Source of the DNA: Sphingobacteriia bacterium
GTDB taxonomy: Bacteria; Bacteroidota; Bacteroidia; Chitinophagales; Chitinophagaceae
Direction: 5' to 3'
Assembly: GCA_004294135.1 (NCBI GenBank)
Contig: RDZY01000031.1
Coordinates: forward strand, 1 to 64,000
Length of the DNA stretch: 64,000 nucleotides
The position numbers and the translations under genes were made by a program. The notes below the pieces were generated by a model. That model had not been told where the DNA came from. It searched no databases and saw only the letters and a list, made by a program, of their open reading frames with translations. Below are positions 1 to 7,629 of the stretch, piece by piece. Positions within the stretch are counted from its first letter, which is position 1. The number at the start of each line of letters is the position of its first letter.

Positions 1-98
1 AAAGAAATCGGCTCTCTACATTTTCAAAAAAATAAAACAACTTTATAGTGATATATAGGGTTCTAGAGGATATTTTATTTTTTAGTGTCAAACTCAAG

Positions 99-170
99 AT
101 GGCCAATCAAAATTTTTCTTCTTCAAAAAAGAAAGGCGGATTCAACGTAACACCCAGAAAAGCTTCTTAA
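99..170 (+). CDS. Possible 23-residue basic microprotein
   Basis: An ATG-to-TAA frame of 23 codons starts MANQNFSSSKKKGGF and is rich in Ser, Lys and Gly, with a net positive charge. It has no membrane segment and I recognise no family. There is no Shine-Dalgarno, as is normal for this phylum, and no perfect promoter box in front. The codons do not look like random AT-rich sequence because Lys-Lys-Lys-Gly-Gly is followed by a Pro-Arg-Lys tail, but 23 codons is within chance. It could be a real small nucleic-acid-binding peptide or a spurious frame. Confidence 0.2.
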   Translation: MANQNFSSSKKKGGFNVTPRKAS

Positions 171-199
171 TTTCTGGTTCGTTGATTTCTATTGATCAT

Positions 200-215
200 A
201 TGTTTTGCAAAACAT
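200..215. repeat. 16-base perfect palindrome
   Basis: ATGTTTTGCAAAACAT reads the same on both strands. It lies in the intergenic left edge, about 35 bases from the hairpin at 250-292. It may be an operator for a gene beyond the left edge, or may be chance in AT-rich DNA. Confidence 0.3.
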
Positions 216-249
216 TTATTAAGGTCAACAACAGTGGTATTACAAAATA

Positions 250-292
250 ATAGCCCGATACCCTTCAAACAATTCGAAGTGCATCGGGCTAT
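250..292 (-). terminator. Hairpin terminator after the beta-propeller gene
   Basis: Ten-base perfect arms ATAGCCCGAT (250-259) and ATCGGGCTAT (283-292) enclose a loop that can itself pair (CTTC with GAAG). It lies 22 bases beyond the stop codon of the minus-strand gene at 314. On the minus strand the stem is followed by a T-rich run, so it is read as a Rho-independent terminator for that gene. Confidence 0.7.
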
Positions 293-313
293 ACCAATTT
301 TAAATTTTATCTG

Positions 314-3300
314 CTACTCTATTGCTTTATAATCTTTAAACAGCTTTACTGGTGCGGCTTCTGCAAGTACTCGGTACTGATTCCAAACTCCTTCAAAAAA
401 AGCATTGCCCTTCTTCACCACTTCACTTACGGCTTCTTCTGCATAATTCATCAAGCGCATTTCTTGTATGCCGGGTATGGTATTTTTACCCAATATTAAT
501 TGGCGCGCTTCCCCCAAAAGTCCATTCACCGTTTCTTGTGGAATATTTCCATAGCCTTGTTTTAACTGTGGCTTTCCATTGAGTATTTCACGAATTTCTT
601 TTATTCCCTCTACTACCTGCTTTCCTACTTTGCGGATTGTATCTGCATTTATCTTATCCATATTCGTTAACCCTGTTTCTACCTTACGCATGATTTCTTC
701 TGCTTCATTCATTCTATCACTCAATAAATTCAACCGAATAATCAATTTATCCATACTTGTATTGGCCTCTCGCACAGCTGTTCTTACTTCTTTAGATATG
801 GGCGAATAGGGATCATCATTTACCACCACCATCATACTATCACGCAATTCTTTCCCCCATTTAATTACCGCTTTATAGGTTCCAGGATCTACCGCTAAAC
901 CTCCGGGCTCTGCTGTTACTGCTGTTGATCTTGCACCACCTGCTCTACCGCCTGCGGTTGACTGGCGAATTCCCCTTGCTTCCATACCCCAGAAATATTT
1001 GTTATACCCACTATCAGCTTTTACTATTAAGTTTCTAATGGAGACTCCACTGGCATCATAAATTTGAATCATCACTGAATCGGGTAAACTATTCTTGCCA
1101 GTATCTGCTGCTGCTTTATTCAGAAAGAAAACCAAAGGCGCTCCTGTTTTTTTATTTTCACCCTCATAAGTTCCATAACTACTGTATTCAATGCCCGATG
1201 CATTTTTAATTTTTGCTTGATAGGCTTGTGGAGTTTCAAAAGTCATCAACTTTTTTGCAAACAACTGCCCCTTATTAGCGGCTAATTTTCTTAGGGGACG
1301 AATATCATCTAATATCCAGATGGCTCTTCCAAATGTTCCTATTACCAAATCGGCTTCTCTTTCTTGAATGGCCATATCATAGGTAGATACTGAAGGATAA
1401 CCATTCTTAAATTGTTGAAAAATATTTCCATTGTCCATACTCACCCATAAACCTTGTTCTGTTCCAACAAAAATTAAGTTGGGTTCTACTGGATCCTGTA
1501 TGATACACAATGCATACCCAATTAATTTTTTTTCATCTACCAACTTCGTCCAGCTTTTACCATAATCTGTTGTGCGGAAAATATAAGGTTTCATATCTCC
1601 TCTTCTATAATCGTTTACAACTACAAATGCTTCTGCGGCATTGTAACGAGAGGCTTTTATTTGTGGAATCCACGCACCAATAGGCATTCCGGGTATTTTA
1701 CCGCGAAAATTAGTCCAGCTTTTCCCCCCATCTCTGGTGAGTTGTACATTGCCATCATCGGTACCAATCCAAATCAACCCCTGTTCTTTTACAGATGGTT
1801 CAATGGTTAAAATAGTACAATGATTTTCTGCACCAGTAATATCTACTGATATGCCACCATTATTTTGTTGGTCAATTTTTGCAGAATCGTTGGTAGTTAA
1901 ATCGCCCGATATCTGCTCCCAAGATGACCCTTTATTGGTACTCTTATTTACAAACTGACTACCATAATAAATTGTGGTTTTTTCAAAAGGATCCTGCGCT
2001 ATGGCAGCATTCCAGTTAAAGCGTTGCTTGGTATTTTTATTTACTCGAGGGGGGCGAATACTCCACTGCTCGCCCGTAGAAATATTATAACGGGAAAGGG
2101 AACCACCTTGACTCATAGTATATACCCAGCTAGGATCTTCGGCATCTGGCACTACATCAAAACCATCACCACCACTAACGCTCTGCCAAAAAGCATTTCT
2201 TATTCCACTCCGCATCCATACGTAAGCTGGTCCATGCCAACTTCCATTGTCTTGCAATCCACCCATAACATTGTATGGAATTTGATTATCAACATTTATA
2301 TGATAAAACTGGCCAAGTGGTAATTTTTCATCAAACTGCCAGGTCTTGCCCCTATCTCTTGAAATGCCTATACCACCATCATTTCCATCAATAATAAAAT
2401 TGGCATCATAAGGATGAATCCACCAAGCATGGTGATCGGGATGTATGCCACTATAAGGAAGCACGGGCTTCCAAGTTTTACCCCCATCTTCACTCATATT
2501 TATAACTTGGTTGATATTGTAAATTCTGTTTTCATTCTTAGTATCAACTGCAATATCCTGAAAATAAAAAGCGCGATTGGTTACCACTGCAGGATCGCTG
2601 TTTACCAACTCCCATTTCATACCACCATCATCCGATTTATATAAACCATTCTTAGTTGCTTCTACCAATGCATATACCCTATTGGGTTCGGAGCGACTGA
2701 TGCTGATGCCTATTCGTCCATATTCACCATCTGGCAAACCATCTGCTTTTCCTAATTTTTTAAAGGTTTTACCCGCATCATAAGTAATATAGAAACCACT
2801 TCCTGCACCACCACCTTTCAAGCTCCAAGGAGTGCGTTTGTGCTCATACATATTTACAAAAAATTTATTCGGGTTTGATGGATCCATCACCATATCACCC
2901 ACCCCACTGTTTTGGTTGGTATATAAAATTTGTTGCCAAGTTTCACCACCATCGGTTGTTTTGTACACGCCTCGCTCAGTATGATCTGCAAAAGGATTTC
3001 CCATTACACCCACATAAATAATAGCTGGATTATTGGGGTCAATCAAGATGCGATGGATATTACGGGTTTTTTCTAGTCCCATACATTTCCAGGTTTTGCC
3101 AGCGTCCATACTTTTGTAAATACCTTCGCCGAGACTTATGGAATTGCGCGGATTTCCTTCACCTGTACCCGCCCAAATGATATTGGGATTGGATTGTACA
3201 ATTGCAAGTGCACCTATATTTTGAATGGGCTGCTCATCAAAAATGGGTAGCCAACTACCACCACCATTCTCGGTTTTCCATACACCACCACTGGCAGTAC

Positions 3301-3481
3301 CAAGGTATATTATATTAGAATTAGCCCATACCGCATCAATGGCAGTAACACGACCGCTCATACCAGCAGGCCCAATATTGCGGGGCTTCATATTTTTAAA
3401 ATGTTTGGCCAGATCTACCTGTTGGGCTATTGCGTTTATTGCAGTGAAAGCGTAAAAAGCTATCATCAGTAATTTTCTCAT
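314..3481 (-). CDS. Secreted BNR/VPS10-like beta-propeller protein
   Basis: A protein of about 1055 residues made of repeated beta-propeller blades. Sortilin/BNR-type Asp-box motifs recur, for example SxDGGxTW variants such as TTDGGETWQQ, SEDGGKTWKP, DAGKTW and TRDGGKSWTN. The start is taken at the ATG at 3481, 18 codons inside the longest frame, because it gives a clean signal peptide (MRKLLMIAFYAFTAINAIAQ). The last 250 residues leave the propeller and contain an FlgD/Ig-like stretch (around the words DASGVSIRNLIVKADSG) and a helical end. Related Bacteroidota proteins are annotated as glycosyl hydrolase or WD40/YVTN/BNR-repeat proteins, and the substrate is unknown. It is monocistronic and is followed by a hairpin terminator. 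I see no C-terminal sorting domain. Confidence 0.85.
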   Translation of the reverse strand: MRKLLMIAFYAFTAINAIAQQVDLAKHFKNMKPRNIGPAGMSGRVTAIDAVWANSNIIYLGTASGGVWKTENGGGSWLPIFDEQPIQNIGALAIVQSNPNIIWAGTGEGNPRNSISLGEGIYKSMDAGKTWKCMGLEKTRNIHRILIDPNNPAIIYVGVMGNPFADHTERGVYKTTDGGETWQQILYTNQNSGVGDMVMDPSNPNKFFVNMYEHKRTPWSLKGGGAGSGFYITYDAGKTFKKLGKADGLPDGEYGRIGISISRSEPNRVYALVEATKNGLYKSDDGGMKWELVNSDPAVVTNRAFYFQDIAVDTKNENRIYNINQVINMSEDGGKTWKPVLPYSGIHPDHHAWWIHPYDANFIIDGNDGGIGISRDRGKTWQFDEKLPLGQFYHINVDNQIPYNVMGGLQDNGSWHGPAYVWMRSGIRNAFWQSVSGGDGFDVVPDAEDPSWVYTMSQGGSLSRYNISTGEQWSIRPPRVNKNTKQRFNWNAAIAQDPFEKTTIYYGSQFVNKSTNKGSSWEQISGDLTTNDSAKIDQQNNGGISVDITGAENHCTILTIEPSVKEQGLIWIGTDDGNVQLTRDGGKSWTNFRGKIPGMPIGAWIPQIKASRYNAAEAFVVVNDYRRGDMKPYIFRTTDYGKSWTKLVDEKKLIGYALCIIQDPVEPNLIFVGTEQGLWVSMDNGNIFQQFKNGYPSVSTYDMAIQEREADLVIGTFGRAIWILDDIRPLRKLAANKGQLFAKKLMTFETPQAYQAKIKNASGIEYSSYGTYEGENKKTGAPLVFFLNKAAADTGKNSLPDSVMIQIYDASGVSIRNLIVKADSGYNKYFWGMEARGIRQSTAGGRAGGARSTAVTAEPGGLAVDPGTYKAVIKWGKELRDSMMVVVNDDPYSPISKEVRTAVREANTSMDKLIIRLNLLSDRMNEAEEIMRKVETGLTNMDKINADTIRKVGKQVVEGIKEIREILNGKPQLKQGYGNIPQETVNGLLGEARQLILGKNTIPGIQEMRLMNYAEEAVSEVVKKGNAFFEGVWNQYRVLAEAAPVKLFKDYKAIE

Positions 3482-3612
3482 AATTAAGGTGATTTTAAGA
3501 ATTGGTAATTTCTGTAAATAAGTATTATTTACCAAATACTAAGGATGAGTGGCTTATATTTATCTATATAATTATTTATGCTGCAGCTTATCAACCCATC
3601 CAACGCTTCTAA

Positions 3613-4890
3613 ATGAGTCAAAAAAACCGAATAGAAAAATTAAGTGCTTTTAAGTCGGGACTCTATGCTGCCCTCGTTGCTTTTCTTACTTATACCATGA
3701 TATTCGGCTTTAGAAAATCATATACGGTATGTTTATTTGATGGCATCCATTTTTGGGGATTCCATTACAAAACACTACTTGTATTTAGCCAGATGATGGG
3801 ATACTTAATGGCAAAATTCTATGGTATTAAATTCATTGCAGAGTTGAAGCGATTGGGTAGGTATAAAATCATACTCGTATTGGTAGGCATTGCATGGCTG
3901 GCTTGGCTATTATTTGCGTTGGTGCCAGCACCTTATAATATTGTATTTCTATTCATCAACGGATTTCCACTGGGGATGTTATGGGGTGTGATTTTTTCTT
4001 ATATAGAAGGAAGAAAAACCACCGATTTTATTGGAGCGGCATTGGCGGTGAGTTTTATTTTTTCATCGGGATTTGTGAAGTCGGTAGGAGGATGGCTACT
4101 GCTTCATTTTAACCTATCAGAATTCTGGATTCCGTTTGCCACAGGATTGGTATTTATATTACCACTGCTGCTTTTTATTTACTTATTGGAAAAAATTCCA
4201 CCACCTACTTCGGAAGATATTGCTTTGCGAATGAACCGAACACCAATGGATGCGGCGCAACGAAAACTATTTATCAAACAGTTTTTACCGGGTATTATTG
4301 CAGCAGTAATTATTTATGGTTTTGCCACCATATTCAGAGATATCCGAGACAATTTTGGTGCAGATATGTGGAGAGAAATGGGCTATTTAAATCAACCCGC
4401 AATTTTCTCACAAACAGAAACGCCTATTACCTTAATTATTCTGGTTTTAATTGGCAGTATGGTGATGATTAAAAACAGTTTTAAAGCATTGATGGTTGCC
4501 CATTTTATTATAGCACTTGGATTTGTATTTGCGGGTATTTCCACCTATTTATTTAGGCAAGAGTTGATTAGTCCCCTTTGGTGGATGACCTTGGTAGGGC
4601 TCGGATTGTATATGGTATATATTCCTTTTAACTGTGTGTTTTTTGAAAGATTGATTGCCGCATTTCGGTTTACAGGCAATGTTGGTTTTCTTATTTATAT
4701 AGCCGACTCATTCGGGTATTTGGGAAGTGTAACGGTACTGCTTAGTAAAGAAATATTTAAAGTACAATTAAATTGGGTAACATTTTTTTCGAATAGTGTG
4801 ATGGCTTTGTCATTGGTGGGAGTAATTATTACGGTGTATTGTGCAAAGTATTTCACCCAGAAATATAGCAAAAACACCTCTTTTTTATAG
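3613..4890 (+). CDS. DUF5690 family membrane protein
   Basis: A 425-residue polytopic protein with about twelve hydrophobic segments, resembling the major facilitator fold in size and layout. It matches the DUF5690 family as I know it from Bacteroidota, including the early motif around FRKSYTVCLFDG and the first-loop sequence FSQMMGYLMAKFYG. The first 20 residues are cytoplasmic and basic. Function and substrate are not established for the family. A transporter role is an inference from topology. It stands alone and is divergent from the beta-propeller gene. Its stop codon lies inside the first of two operator-like repeats that precede the next gene. Confidence 0.8.
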   Translation: MSQKNRIEKLSAFKSGLYAALVAFLTYTMIFGFRKSYTVCLFDGIHFWGFHYKTLLVFSQMMGYLMAKFYGIKFIAELKRLGRYKIILVLVGIAWLAWLLFALVPAPYNIVFLFINGFPLGMLWGVIFSYIEGRKTTDFIGAALAVSFIFSSGFVKSVGGWLLLHFNLSEFWIPFATGLVFILPLLLFIYLLEKIPPPTSEDIALRMNRTPMDAAQRKLFIKQFLPGIIAAVIIYGFATIFRDIRDNFGADMWREMGYLNQPAIFSQTETPITLIILVLIGSMVMIKNSFKALMVAHFIIALGFVFAGISTYLFRQELISPLWWMTLVGLGLYMVYIPFNCVFFERLIAAFRFTGNVGFLIYIADSFGYLGSVTVLLSKEIFKVQLNWVTFFSNSVMALSLVGVIITVYCAKYFTQKYSKNTSFL

Positions 4891-4940
4891 TATACTATTA
4901 ATTTATCGCCTTTTTTTCATAGTATGCTATAAGTTTATCG
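4887..4940 (+). repeat. Two tandem 22-base operator-like repeats
   Basis: Copy 1 (4887-4908) and copy 2 (4919-4940) share the form ATAGTATxCTATxAxTTTATCG and start 32 bases apart, three helical turns. Each carries a near-perfect 12-base palindrome, ATAGTATACTAT in copy 1 and ATAGTATGCTAT in copy 2. Copy 1 overlaps the stop codon of the upstream gene and copy 2 ends 13 bases before the ATG of the ATPase gene. The spacing and symmetry fit binding sites for a dimeric regulator of that gene. Confidence 0.5.
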
Positions 4941-4953
4941 TTAAATTGGTATA

Positions 4954-6066
4954 ATGATACCCCGATACTTAGAAGCTGAAATTACTCATTTACTACCCTC
5001 AAAAAAAGTGATTGTGCTACTTGGCGCTCGGCAAGTAGGCAAAACAACTTTACTCAAAAAGTTGTTCCCAAATGCGTTATGGTTGAATGGAGATGATGCT
5101 GATACAAGGCAGAAATTAACGAACACGAATGAAATAATGCTGAAAAATGAATTGGGTGCTTATAAAATTTTGGTTATAGACGAGGCACAACGAATTCAAA
5201 ATATCGGCATCACAGCCAAAATAATAGCTGATCAATTACCCAATATTACCTTAATTCTATCTGGTTCTTCTTCTTTTGATCTAGCTAATAAAATTAATGA
5301 GCCATTAACAGGAAGAAAATGGGAATTAAATATGTTTCCAATAAGCTATCACGAAATGATCGGTCACCATTCGGCATTTACTGAAAACAGATTATTAAAA
5401 CAAAGATTATTATATGGCTATTATCCTGAAGTAGTGATGGGCGAAGGAAACCAGCAGGCAATACTTAAAGAAATTTCAGGCGCCTATTTATACAAGGACA
5501 TACTAACATGGGAAAATATTAATAAACCAGATAAACTAGAAAGATTAATACAAGCCATAGCTATGCAGGTAGGGCAATTGGTTTCTTATCATGAGTTGGG
5601 ACAGATAGCAGGCTTAAATTCAGCTACAGTAGAACGTTATATAAACTTATTAGAAAAAGCTTTTGTACTATACAGATTAGGCAGTTTCAATAGAAACCTT
5701 AGAAATGAGCTGAATAAAAGTCGTAAAATTTTTTTTTATGATAATGGATTGCGCAATGCCGTTATTAATCATTTTCAATCAATAGAATTGAGAAATGATA
5801 TTGGCGGTCTTTGGGAGAATTTTTTATTGGCAGAAAGAACAAAATTCTTAGCAGCCAACAAAATATACTGTAATCGATATTTTTGGCGAACAAAAGATGG
5901 AGCAGAAATAGATTACATTGAAGAGTATAATGGGGAAATACACGCTTTTGAATTTAAATGGAATACAGATGCAAAATCCAAGTTCCCCAAATCATTCATA
6001 GAGGAATACAAGCCAGTAGAAACCAAAATTATTCATTCTGAAAATTATATGGAATGGCTGAAATAG
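4954..6066 (+). CDS. AAA-family ATPase with DUF4143 C-terminal domain
   Basis: A 370-residue protein. The N-terminal AAA_14 ATPase shows Walker A GARQVGKTT (about residues 24-32), Walker B ILVIDEAQRI (about 71-80) and a sensor-like LSGSSSFDL. The C-terminal DUF4143 region (about residues 180-370) has the family's helical part (VSYHELGQIAGLNSATVERY) and the nuclease-like strand set (GAEIDYIEE followed by AFEFKW). These proteins are common, patchily distributed and of unknown role. The D-E-K-like residues of the C-terminal part recall the PD-(D/E)XK fold, which is an inference. The gene has its own upstream repeats and is convergent with msrB, so it may be an independently acquired unit. Confidence 0.85.
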   Translation: MIPRYLEAEITHLLPSKKVIVLLGARQVGKTTLLKKLFPNALWLNGDDADTRQKLTNTNEIMLKNELGAYKILVIDEAQRIQNIGITAKIIADQLPNITLILSGSSSFDLANKINEPLTGRKWELNMFPISYHEMIGHHSAFTENRLLKQRLLYGYYPEVVMGEGNQQAILKEISGAYLYKDILTWENINKPDKLERLIQAIAMQVGQLVSYHELGQIAGLNSATVERYINLLEKAFVLYRLGSFNRNLRNELNKSRKIFFYDNGLRNAVINHFQSIELRNDIGGLWENFLLAERTKFLAANKIYCNRYFWRTKDGAEIDYIEEYNGEIHAFEFKWNTDAKSKFPKSFIEEYKPVETKIIHSENYMEWLK

Positions 6067-6073
6067 TTTTTAC

Positions 6074-6637
6074 CTATTCCCCCTTCTTTTCATTGTATTT
6101 TTTCTCTGCCTCCGCTGCCTTCTCAAAATCTAGTACCACTCCATTAATGCAATAACGCAATCCTGTTGGAGGTGGGCCATCCTCAAATACGTGGCCAAGG
6201 TGCGATTTGCAACGTCCACATTCTACTTCTGTCCGTTTCATCCCTAAAGTATTATCGGGCAAATAAATAATTGACCCTTTTGAAATGGGCTCGTAAAAAC
6301 TAGGCCAGCCACAGCCGCTATCAAACTTAGTATCACTTTTAAACAATGCATTTCCACATACCGCACAATAATAAGTACCCAACTCCTTAAAACTTTCAAA
6401 CTTACTGGTCCAAGGTCGCTCCGTTCCTTTTTCTCTTGCTATATAATACAGTTCGGGCGAAAGTAATTTTTTCCATTCACTCTCTTTTACTGCCAACTTA
6501 GATTTTTCTGCTTTGGAAAAATAAGGGTTGTTTGATTTACTGGTGCTGTCCATTTTACTTTTTGTATTTTGATTTTCCTGTGCAGTACATCCCGAGATGG
6601 TAAGGGTTGCTGCCAGCAATATAGATAAACATTTCAT
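6074..6637 (-). CDS. msrB: Peptide-methionine (R)-S-oxide reductase, lipoprotein form
   Basis: A 187-residue MsrB that reduces methionine-R-sulfoxide in proteins. A lipobox (TISGC, Cys17) predicts lipid anchoring after export, so the enzyme should act in the periplasm or at the outer membrane. Zinc-binding pairs are Cys91/Cys94 and Cys140/Cys143. The active-site strand RYCING has catalytic Cys163, and GCGWPSF (108-114) is present. A Ser/Lys/Asn-rich linker of about 20 residues follows the lipid-attachment Cys. The gene is convergent with the ATPase gene, with seven bases between the stop codons. No MsrA is visible nearby. Confidence 0.95.
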   Translation of the reverse strand: MKCLSILLAATLTISGCTAQENQNTKSKMDSTSKSNNPYFSKAEKSKLAVKESEWKKLLSPELYYIAREKGTERPWTSKFESFKELGTYYCAVCGNALFKSDTKFDSGCGWPSFYEPISKGSIIYLPDNTLGMKRTEVECGRCKSHLGHVFEDGPPPTGLRYCINGVVLDFEKAAEAEKKYNEKKGE

Positions 6638-6692
6638 AAGTTATTTTTTATTGATTTTAGCCCTATGGAATTAGCTTCATTGAACTTCATTT

Positions 6693-6742
6693 CGCGAATT
6701 AACATTTTCGTTGGCTACAGAATTAGTTATGGCTCATTTCAT
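6693..6742. repeat. Dispersed intergenic repeat, copy A
   Basis: A 50-base stretch between msrB and adk that resembles 58511-58561 in the kdp operon. The two share the framework CGCxAATTAAxATTT, a central GTTGG, and a perfectly identical 17-base end GTTATGGCTCATTTCAT (6726-6742). A shared ATGGAATT precedes both copies at different distances. It encodes nothing visible. Confidence 0.55.
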
Positions 6743-6888
6743 CTATTGATTTTTAATGATACAATGAATTTACGTTTATAGACCGTCAAAAGTTTGAATC
6801 ATTACAAAAAAAATCATTAAATAGCCCAAATCACCATAATTTTCAAGCTACACTCCCATTTGTTAAATGATTTTTAACAGTGGTTTAG

Positions 6889-6896
6889 TATATTTG
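6889..6896 (+). promoter_or_regulatory. Candidate -7 box for adk
   Basis: TATATTTG matches the Bacteroidota -7 consensus TAnnTTTG and lies 25 bases before the adk start. No TTTG sits at the canonical 19-base distance upstream, so only half of the promoter is supported. Confidence 0.4.
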
Positions 6897-6921
6897 TACC
6901 TCATTCAAGGTTAGTACGAAT

Positions 6922-7506
6922 ATGTTTAATATTATCTTATTTGGCCCTCCAGGAAGTGGCAAAGGTACCCAAAGTGAAAAGCTTATTGAAGCTTATGGCC
7001 TCAAACATCTTTCAACAGGCGACCTACTTCGCAGTGAGATCTCACGAAAAACCCCGCTGGGCATGGAGGCTAAAAGCTTAATGGACAAAGGTCAGCTTGT
7101 GCCCGATGAAGTAGTAGTGGGTATGATTCATTCTGCGCTAGAAGCCAATCCACAGGCCAAAGGTTTTTTATTTGATGGCTTCCCCCGTACAACCGCTCAG
7201 AGTGAGGCTTTAGACAAATTACTCAAACTTAAAAATACAGCAATAGGGGTGGTGCTGGCACTAGATGTAAGCGAAGAAGAACTGGTAAAAAGATTGCTTA
7301 ATAGGGGACTAACCAGCGGGCGCACCGATGATAACAATGAATCGGTAATCAGGGCTCGTATTGTTGAATACAAAGAAAAAACAACCGTTGTAGCCAACTA
7401 CTACGCACAATTTGATAAAGTAGTAAATATAAAGGGCGAAGGCACCGTAGAAGAAATATTTTCAAACCTTTGCAGCGAAATTAATATTCGAATGTCTATT
7501 ATATAG
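6922..7506 (+). CDS. adk: Adenylate kinase (short, zinc-free type)
   Basis: A 194-residue cytoplasmic kinase that interconverts ATP plus AMP and two ADP. The P-loop GPPGSGKGT is at residues 7-15, the AMP-binding LSTGDLLRSE follows at about 30, and FDGFPRT is at about 83. The LID is the short form (NRGLTSGRTDD) without the four cysteines of zinc-containing enzymes, which is the usual state in this phylum. The gene is followed 36 bases later by a strong hairpin terminator and so appears to be transcribed alone. Confidence 0.97.
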   Translation: MFNIILFGPPGSGKGTQSEKLIEAYGLKHLSTGDLLRSEISRKTPLGMEAKSLMDKGQLVPDEVVVGMIHSALEANPQAKGFLFDGFPRTTAQSEALDKLLKLKNTAIGVVLALDVSEEELVKRLLNRGLTSGRTDDNNESVIRARIVEYKEKTTVVANYYAQFDKVVNIKGEGTVEEIFSNLCSEINIRMSII

Positions 7507-7542
7507 AACTGTTAAAGTTTATTTGACCAATAACCAACTGCT

Positions 7543-7577
7543 TACCCGTCCGCCCTTGGCGAGACGGGTATTTTTTT
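7543..7577 (+). terminator. Rho-independent terminator after adk
   Basis: Eight-base arms TACCCGTC (7543-7550) and GACGGGTA (7563-7570) form a GC-rich stem that is followed at once by seven T residues (7571-7577). It separates adk from paaZ. Confidence 0.9.
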
Positions 7578-7602
7578 GCCCCTTCTTTCTACCATCAACC
7601 CT

Positions 7603-7610
7603 TAGCTTTG
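7603..7610 (+). promoter_or_regulatory. Candidate -7 box for paaZ
   Basis: TAGCTTTG fits the consensus TAnnTTTG and lies 19 bases before the paaZ ATG, just after the adk terminator. A TTTG occurs 24 bases upstream, longer than the usual 19, so the assignment is tentative. Confidence 0.4.
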
Positions 7611-7629
7611 TTGGGCTAAATGCTGCTAT

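Larger units (their letters stand above)
1..313. other. Left-edge intergenic stretch
   Basis: No recognisable gene covers this AT-rich edge. It holds a 16-base perfect palindrome (positions 200-215, ATGTTTTGCAAAACAT), the terminator-like hairpin at 250-292, and one micro-ORF on the plus strand (99-170) that is listed separately. Whatever lies upstream of position 1 is unknown. Confidence 0.6.

Noticed and set aside
4954..6066. Phage-defence role for the AAA/DUF4143 ATPase
   Set aside because: Single gene with no partner nuclease, methylase or other defence gene beside it; the family has many non-defence members.
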